Source: an uncultured Mucilaginibacter sp. (GTDB lineage Bacteria; Bacteroidota; Bacteroidia; Sphingobacteriales; Sphingobacteriaceae). Taken from it: a stretch of DNA of 46,721 nucleotides. Positions 43,414 to 46,721 of this stretch are shown here, in pieces. A program made the position numbers and the translations under genes. The stretch is taken from NCBI RefSeq assembly GCF_937859865.1, contig NZ_CALMAT010000118.1:71557-118277 (forward strand). Direction: 5' to 3'. Under the pieces are notes generated by a model. It saw nothing but the letters and a program-made list of their open reading frames with translations. It was not told the origin of the DNA and did no database searches. The first letter of the stretch is position 1; each line of letters opens with the position of its first letter.

Positions 43414-43773
43414 TTAAACATCTGCTACAAAACCAATATTTTCCCCTTCTTCAAAAACCACATAAGCACGTTTCCAGGGTTCATCGCCCAGCATTTGCCA
43501 GGTGTGGCCGCTGCCGGTGGTGTCCATCGCGATCAAAACTTCGCCTGCTTTTAACACAAATTTTTCACCGCTAAAAACAGTAAATTCTAAGGTGCCGGTT
43601 AAGGTAAGTACGAATTGGGTAGTGGGTGCTGTGTGCCAGCTATCAAAAGTACCGGCCGGGGTTTCTTTAAAATGAACAGAAACAGCTTTTGTAATAAAGT
43701 GTTCTGGTACATTGCCGATAACAATATGCGAATGCCCATCGGCACCTGTTATCATCTGGTAAGCTTTAATCAT
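43414..43773 (-). CDS. Small cupin-domain protein
   Basis: The 119-residue single-domain beta-barrel has the cupin motif 1 region (FDSWHTAPTTQFVLTLTGTLEF) and motif 2 (GEVLIAMDTTGSGHTWQML). It keeps His residues suited to metal binding (HTAP and GHTW), although a glutamate in motif 1 is not obvious. The function, enzyme or sensor, is not predictable. A dispersed repeat begins eight bases upstream of its start. Confidence 0.8.
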   Translation of the reverse strand: MIKAYQMITGADGHSHIVIGNVPEHFITKAVSVHFKETPAGTFDSWHTAPTTQFVLTLTGTLEFTVFSGEKFVLKAGEVLIAMDTTGSGHTWQMLGDEPWKRAYVVFEEGENIGFVADV

Positions 43774-43780
43774 GGAATGT

Positions 43781-43806
43781 CAATTTTATGCCGATAAAAG
43801 AAGCAT
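43781..43806 (-). repeat. Dispersed element, copy 31
   Basis: The minus strand reads ATGCTTCTTTTA, TCGGCA, TAAAATTG, between the DUF2147 stop and the cupin start. Confidence 0.85.
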
Positions 43807-43811
43807 TATGC

Positions 43812-44312
43812 TTATGCCCTTTTAAAAGTCATGGTTTTACCAATGAATTTAAAATGCCAGTAGCCGGTAACTTTCAAAACGCCTTCGTTGGTGATGCTGG
43901 CTGCCGAACTCCAGGTGCGGCCGTTTTTGGCATCATAGATCATGCCGTTTTCCCAGGAATTGGTTTGCGGGTTGTACGATAAGTTGTCCACCACTTCCAT
44001 TCCAACTAGTTTCCGGTTCCGCAATGTTGGATCCGGGTTTTTGTAATCCAGTCTCGTGTTCATCGGTTTGGTTTTATCGTCCGAATCATCAAACCAAACC
44101 AGCTTGGCCGCATACTTATCGCCATTTTTATAAACCTGCACCATTACGTTTTTTTCTTCAGACAACCATTTGCCCAAAATCCTGTCTTGTACAGCAACGC
44201 CGGTAGTTAATATTTGTGCCGAAGACTGGTTTGCCGTGCCAAAATTAAAGAGCAACATAAAACAGTAAAAAATAACTGGCCGGATCAAAATTTGCAATGC
44301 TTCTTTTATCAT
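43812..44312 (-). CDS. Secreted DUF2147 (lipocalin-like) protein
   Basis: The ATG at 44312 gives 166 residues; an ATG seven codons upstream (44333) is the alternative. The signal peptide is MIKEALQILIRPVIFYCFML to SSAQ. The DUF2147 domain is clear: DRILGKWLSEEKNVMVQVYK, GDKYAAKLVWFDDSDD, LRNRKLVGMEVVDNL, WENGMIYDAKNGRTWSSAAS and VLKVTGYWHFKFIGKTMTF. The family's function is unknown. A dispersed repeat encodes the N-terminus and holds this start codon. Confidence 0.85.
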   Translation of the reverse strand: MIKEALQILIRPVIFYCFMLLFNFGTANQSSAQILTTGVAVQDRILGKWLSEEKNVMVQVYKNGDKYAAKLVWFDDSDDKTKPMNTRLDYKNPDPTLRNRKLVGMEVVDNLSYNPQTNSWENGMIYDAKNGRTWSSAASITNEGVLKVTGYWHFKFIGKTMTFKRA

Positions 44313-44327
44313 ATAAAATTTTGTGTT
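44297..44327 (+). repeat. Dispersed element, copy 32 (holds the DUF2147 start codon)
   Basis: It reads ATGCTTCTTTTA, TCATA, TAAAATTTTGTGTTT. On the coding strand it encodes TKFYMIKEAL, and the likely start ATG (44310-44312) comes from its variable middle. Confidence 0.85.
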
Positions 44328-44370
44328 TCGCACTATAACGACGTACAGCGTGTTACCTTATCCGTTATTT

Positions 44371-45048
44371 TTATTGGGCAGATAATTTTTGCAGGCCACG
44401 CTTTTCGGGCGGTAAGGCCATAAACTTTTTATACGAGTCGTTAAGGTATAAAGTAAGCGAAGAACGAGGTGTTTTTTTCAAAAAGGCAAGTGTTGGGCGG
44501 TACAGCGTCATAAAATTTTCCAAATCCTGGCCTTTTAGCGGCACCACACTGCTTACGTAGGCTGCATTAAAAATGGAATCTATTTGCCGTTCATCTGTTT
44601 CGCGGTCAAAATAATGTTTTAAACGACGTGCATTTTTGGCTTCTTTTCCAAAGATACGCGAAGGCGACAGGGCAAATTTGCTTTTTTCGTACACATCCGG
44701 ATATTCCTCGCGCGGGTTAAAGGAACGCGTGGAAGTAACATTGACCGTATTTAAAGTGATGTTACGGAAAGAAAGTTCAATGTGTTTTGGGTTCAGATCA
44801 ACCAAATACAAGGTATCAGAAACATAACCTGGCGAAGAAAAAATCAGCGTATGGTTGATTACGGTCCGAATGCTAAAGTTGCCGGAATTATCGGTCAGCG
44901 AAACTTCTTTTGAATTGATGTCGCGCACAAAAACATTCGACAGTTTTCGCGAAGATTTCCCTTCGTAAACTGTTCCCTTCAAAATAGTTTGGGCTTGTAC
45001 GCTTCCGGTGATCACCAAAAACAGGATTAAAAATAGGCGGCTGCTCAT
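44371..45048 (-). CDS. Secreted protein with CarboxypepD_reg-like domain
   Basis: The 225-residue protein has a signal peptide (MSSRLFLILFLVITGSVQAQ). The carboxypeptidase regulatory-like beta-sandwich spans about residues 22-110 (ILKGTVYEGKSSRKLSNVFVRD, LTDNSGNFSIRT, LIFSSPGYVSDTLYL). Usually this domain starts TonB-dependent receptors or precedes longer tails; here only about 110 helical residues follow (DVYEKSKFALSPSRIFG onwards). The function is unknown; a role at the cell envelope is likely. Confidence 0.82.
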   Translation of the reverse strand: MSSRLFLILFLVITGSVQAQTILKGTVYEGKSSRKLSNVFVRDINSKEVSLTDNSGNFSIRTVINHTLIFSSPGYVSDTLYLVDLNPKHIELSFRNITLNTVNVTSTRSFNPREEYPDVYEKSKFALSPSRIFGKEAKNARRLKHYFDRETDERQIDSIFNAAYVSSVVPLKGQDLENFMTLYRPTLAFLKKTPRSSLTLYLNDSYKKFMALPPEKRGLQKLSAQ

Positions 45049-45084
45049 GTTTAAGTAACCCAGATTTTTATTAAAAGTTGTGTT

Positions 45085-45110
45085 AAATTTTTTGCCGGTA
45101 AAAGAAGCAT
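45085..45110 (-). repeat. Dispersed element, copy 33
   Basis: The minus strand reads ATGCTTCTTTTA, CCGGC, AAAAAATTT. Sixteen bases are perfectly complementary to copy 34, 31 bases away; the pair can act as a terminator after the M1 peptidase gene. Confidence 0.85.
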
Positions 45111-45141
45111 CAACTGCATCAAAAAAAGCACTGGTTTCCCA

Positions 45142-45169
45142 ATGCTTCTTTTACCGGTATATTTTTTGG
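45142..45169 (+). repeat. Dispersed element, copy 34
   Basis: It reads ATGCTTCTTTTA, CCGG, TATATTTTTTGG, eleven bases past the peptidase stop. It is the inverted partner of copy 33 and shares the CCGG in the variable middle. Confidence 0.85.
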
Positions 45170-45179
45170 ATTGATAAGA

Positions 45180-46721
45180 TTATTTTTTCCAAACGTTGTT
45201 GTCCGGGTTAAAATCAGGCAAAACTTTATCAGGGTCAGAAGTTACCGATTCTATTTTTTCGGTGGATGGATAGCGGAAAGTCCAGGTGGTGTTGCGCATC
45301 CAAATCTCAACCGGCAATTTAATACGGTCGGTTTTGCCGCTTTCGGTTTTAACTTCCAAAATCATTGGCATCGGCATTTTTTCTAAATTATCTACCGTAA
45401 TCAATGCACCTTTTGCCGGGTCGTTATCTACATATTTTACATCGCGCACGGCCTGGTCTAAACGCCAGTTATACTGAAACCAGCTCCGCCAAAACCAATT
45501 TAAGCTTTCGCCCGAAACATTTTCCATCGTCCTGAAAAAATCATCAGGCTGCGGATGTTTAAAAGCCCAGCGATTGATGTAGGTTTGAAAAGCGCGGTCA
45601 AAACGTTCCGGGCCTAAAATCTGTTCGCGCAGCAAAACCAAACCGGCACTTGGTTTAGAATACAATAAAATCCCGTTGTTTCTTTCTTTTACGCCATCAA
45701 CCGGGCTTAAAATCGGCTCTAAAGCAGGAGCTGTAAAAATAGCGCCAATGCGGTGCATATCTGGTGGGTTGGCTGGCTTGTATTCGCCGTTGTTAAAGTT
45801 AGCGGTAGAAAGTGTGTTGATAAACGTATTAAAACCTTCGTCCATCCAACCGTACAAACGTTCGTTTGAGCCAACAATCATCGGGAACCAATTGTGGCCA
45901 AACTCATGGTCGTTTACGCCCCAAAGCGAACGGCCTTTTGCTTTGTACCCGCAGAAAACAATACCCGGATATTCCATGCCACCAACAATACCGGCAACGG
46001 TTGTGGCCGAAGGATAAGTAAACTCGTACCATTTGGCCGAGTTAAACTCGATGGATTTTTTAGTGTATTCGGTTGACCTTCCCCAGGCATCATCGCCCAC
46101 GCTTTCTACCGGATAAGCAGAAATAGACATTGCTTTACGGCCGCTTGGCAAGTTCATTTTGGCCGCATCCACTATAAAAGCTGCGGAAGAAGCCCAGGAA
46201 GCATCGCGTGCATTTTTGAGTTTAAAATGCCAGGTCAAGGTTTGTTTTCCAGCTGGGCGCGAAGCTTTGTTGGTTACTTCGTCCGCCGTGCGGATCATCA
46301 CCGTTTTATCGCTTTTTGCTGCTGCTGTCCAGCGTTTTAACTGCTCGGCCGTGTAAACTTCCTGCGGGTTTTGCAACTCGCCGGAGGAAACCACGATATG
46401 ATTTGCAGGCGCGGTAATGTTAATATCAAAATCGCCGTATTCTAAATAAAACTCGCCCGGGCCAGTGTAAGGCAACATGTTCCAGCCGGAAACATCGTCA
46501 TACACATACATCCGCGGATACCATTGTCCAATCGTATAAATTTTTCCGTTTTTGGTATCGAGATAACCTGTTCTGTCCGAGCCATAATTGGGTTCGATAA
46601 AACTGTATTCGATTTTTAACTTTACCTGGCCGCCATTGGCATTTAAGTTTTGCGGAAGAAAAACCTGCATCCGCGTATCGTTGATCATAAACTTAACGTC
46701 GGTTTCGGTGGCTTTTCCTTT
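45180..46721 (-). CDS. M1 family metallopeptidase (N-terminus beyond the window)
   Basis: The visible part has 513 residues and stays open to the right edge, reading [11 protein letters not shown] before the first internal Met, so the true start lies outside. The zinc site is intact: HEFGHNWF with Glu after 18 residues in [13 protein letters not shown] (HExxH-x18-E). The beta-sandwich before it contains [15 protein letters not shown], and the N-terminal saddle region is partly seen. It is a secreted-type M1 aminopeptidase as in Sphingobacteria. The catalytic Tyr region and the C-terminal [22 protein letters not shown]-type end are present. Confidence 0.9.
   Translation of the reverse strand, partial: KGKATETDVKFMINDTRMQVFLPQNLNANGGQVKLKIEYSFIEPNYGSDRTGYLDTKNGKIYTIGQWYPRMYVYDDVSGWNMLPYTGPGEFYLEYGDFDINITAPANHIVVSSGELQNPQEVYTAEQLKRWTAAAKSDKTVMIRTADEVTNKASRPAGKQTLTWHFKLKNARDASWASSAAFIVDAAKMNLPSGRKAMSISAYPVESVGDDAWGRSTEYTKKSIEFNSAKWYEFTYPSATTVAGIVGGMEYPGIVFCGYKAKGRSLWGVNDHEFGHNWFPMIVGSNERLYGWMDEGFNTFINTLSTANFNNGEYKPANPPDMHRIGAIFTAPALEPILSPVDGVKERNNGILLYSKPSAGLVLLREQILGPERFDRAFQTYINRWAFKHPQPDDFFRTMENVSGESLNWFWRSWFQYNWRLDQAVRDVKYVDNDPAKGALITVDNLEKMPMPMILEVKTESGKTDRIKLPVEIWMRNTTWTFRYPSTEKIESVTSDPDKVLPDFNPDNNVWKK

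Overview
The window is 46.7 kb of AT-rich bacterial chromosome that looks like a member of the Bacteroidetes, most likely Sphingobacteriaceae (Pedobacter/Mucilaginibacter type). The reasons are promoters of the TAnnTTTG class, a BshA bacillithiol synthase, a SurA-like/MoxR pair, lipoprotein and Sec signals of the Bacteroidetes type, and the gene order of a complete str-S10-spc-alpha ribosomal locus. The genus is inferred, not shown.

Layout. 1-16.8 kb holds bshA, a small coiled-coil secreted protein, an overlapping amidohydrolase/serine-hydrolase pair, mutL, two rhomboid-family proteases, an endonuclease/exonuclease/phosphatase protein, cysS, a tandem NTF2-like secreted protein, a MoxR ATPase, a SurA-like PPIase, a small protein of unknown function and rdgB. 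16.8-18.8 kb is dnaK with a candidate sigma-54 promoter. 19.0-34.1 kb is the S10-spc-alpha operon on the minus strand (rplC through rplQ, including secY, map, infA, rpmJ and rpoA), driven by a clear promoter at 34.13-34.16 kb. 34.4-37.6 kb is an interruption between rpsJ and rplC. It carries an intact yefM/yoeB toxin-antitoxin pair, a prephenate dehydrogenase of the fungal TYR1 type, a plus-strand membrane coiled-coil protein and a decayed second toxin-antitoxin pair. 37.7-41.2 kb is the str operon (rpsL, rpsG, fusA, rpsJ), with its own promoter and terminator. 41.5-46.7 kb holds an endonuclease III, an OmpA-type lipoprotein, a cupin, a DUF2147 protein, a CarboxypepD_reg protein and an M1 peptidase cut by the window edge.

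The most unusual signal is a dispersed element of about 27-32 bp present 34 times by eye. Its consensus is ATGCTTCTTTTA, then 4-6 variable bases, then TAAAAATTGGTGTT. It occurs in both orientations (18 plus, 16 minus), often as inverted pairs between genes, often touching or containing a stop codon. Seven or so copies lie inside genes, where they encode signal-peptide segments, start codons or surface segments. It is nearly absent from the conserved ribosomal block. The density (about one per kb outside that block), the strict core with a looser AT-rich flank, the inverted pairs at gene ends and the tolerance inside coding sequence resemble DNA uptake sequences of Neisseria and Pasteurellaceae. 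A REP/MITE-like family is the main alternative. I know of no described element of this sequence, but no search was possible.

No tRNA, rRNA, CRISPR array, insertion sequence or prophage was recognised.
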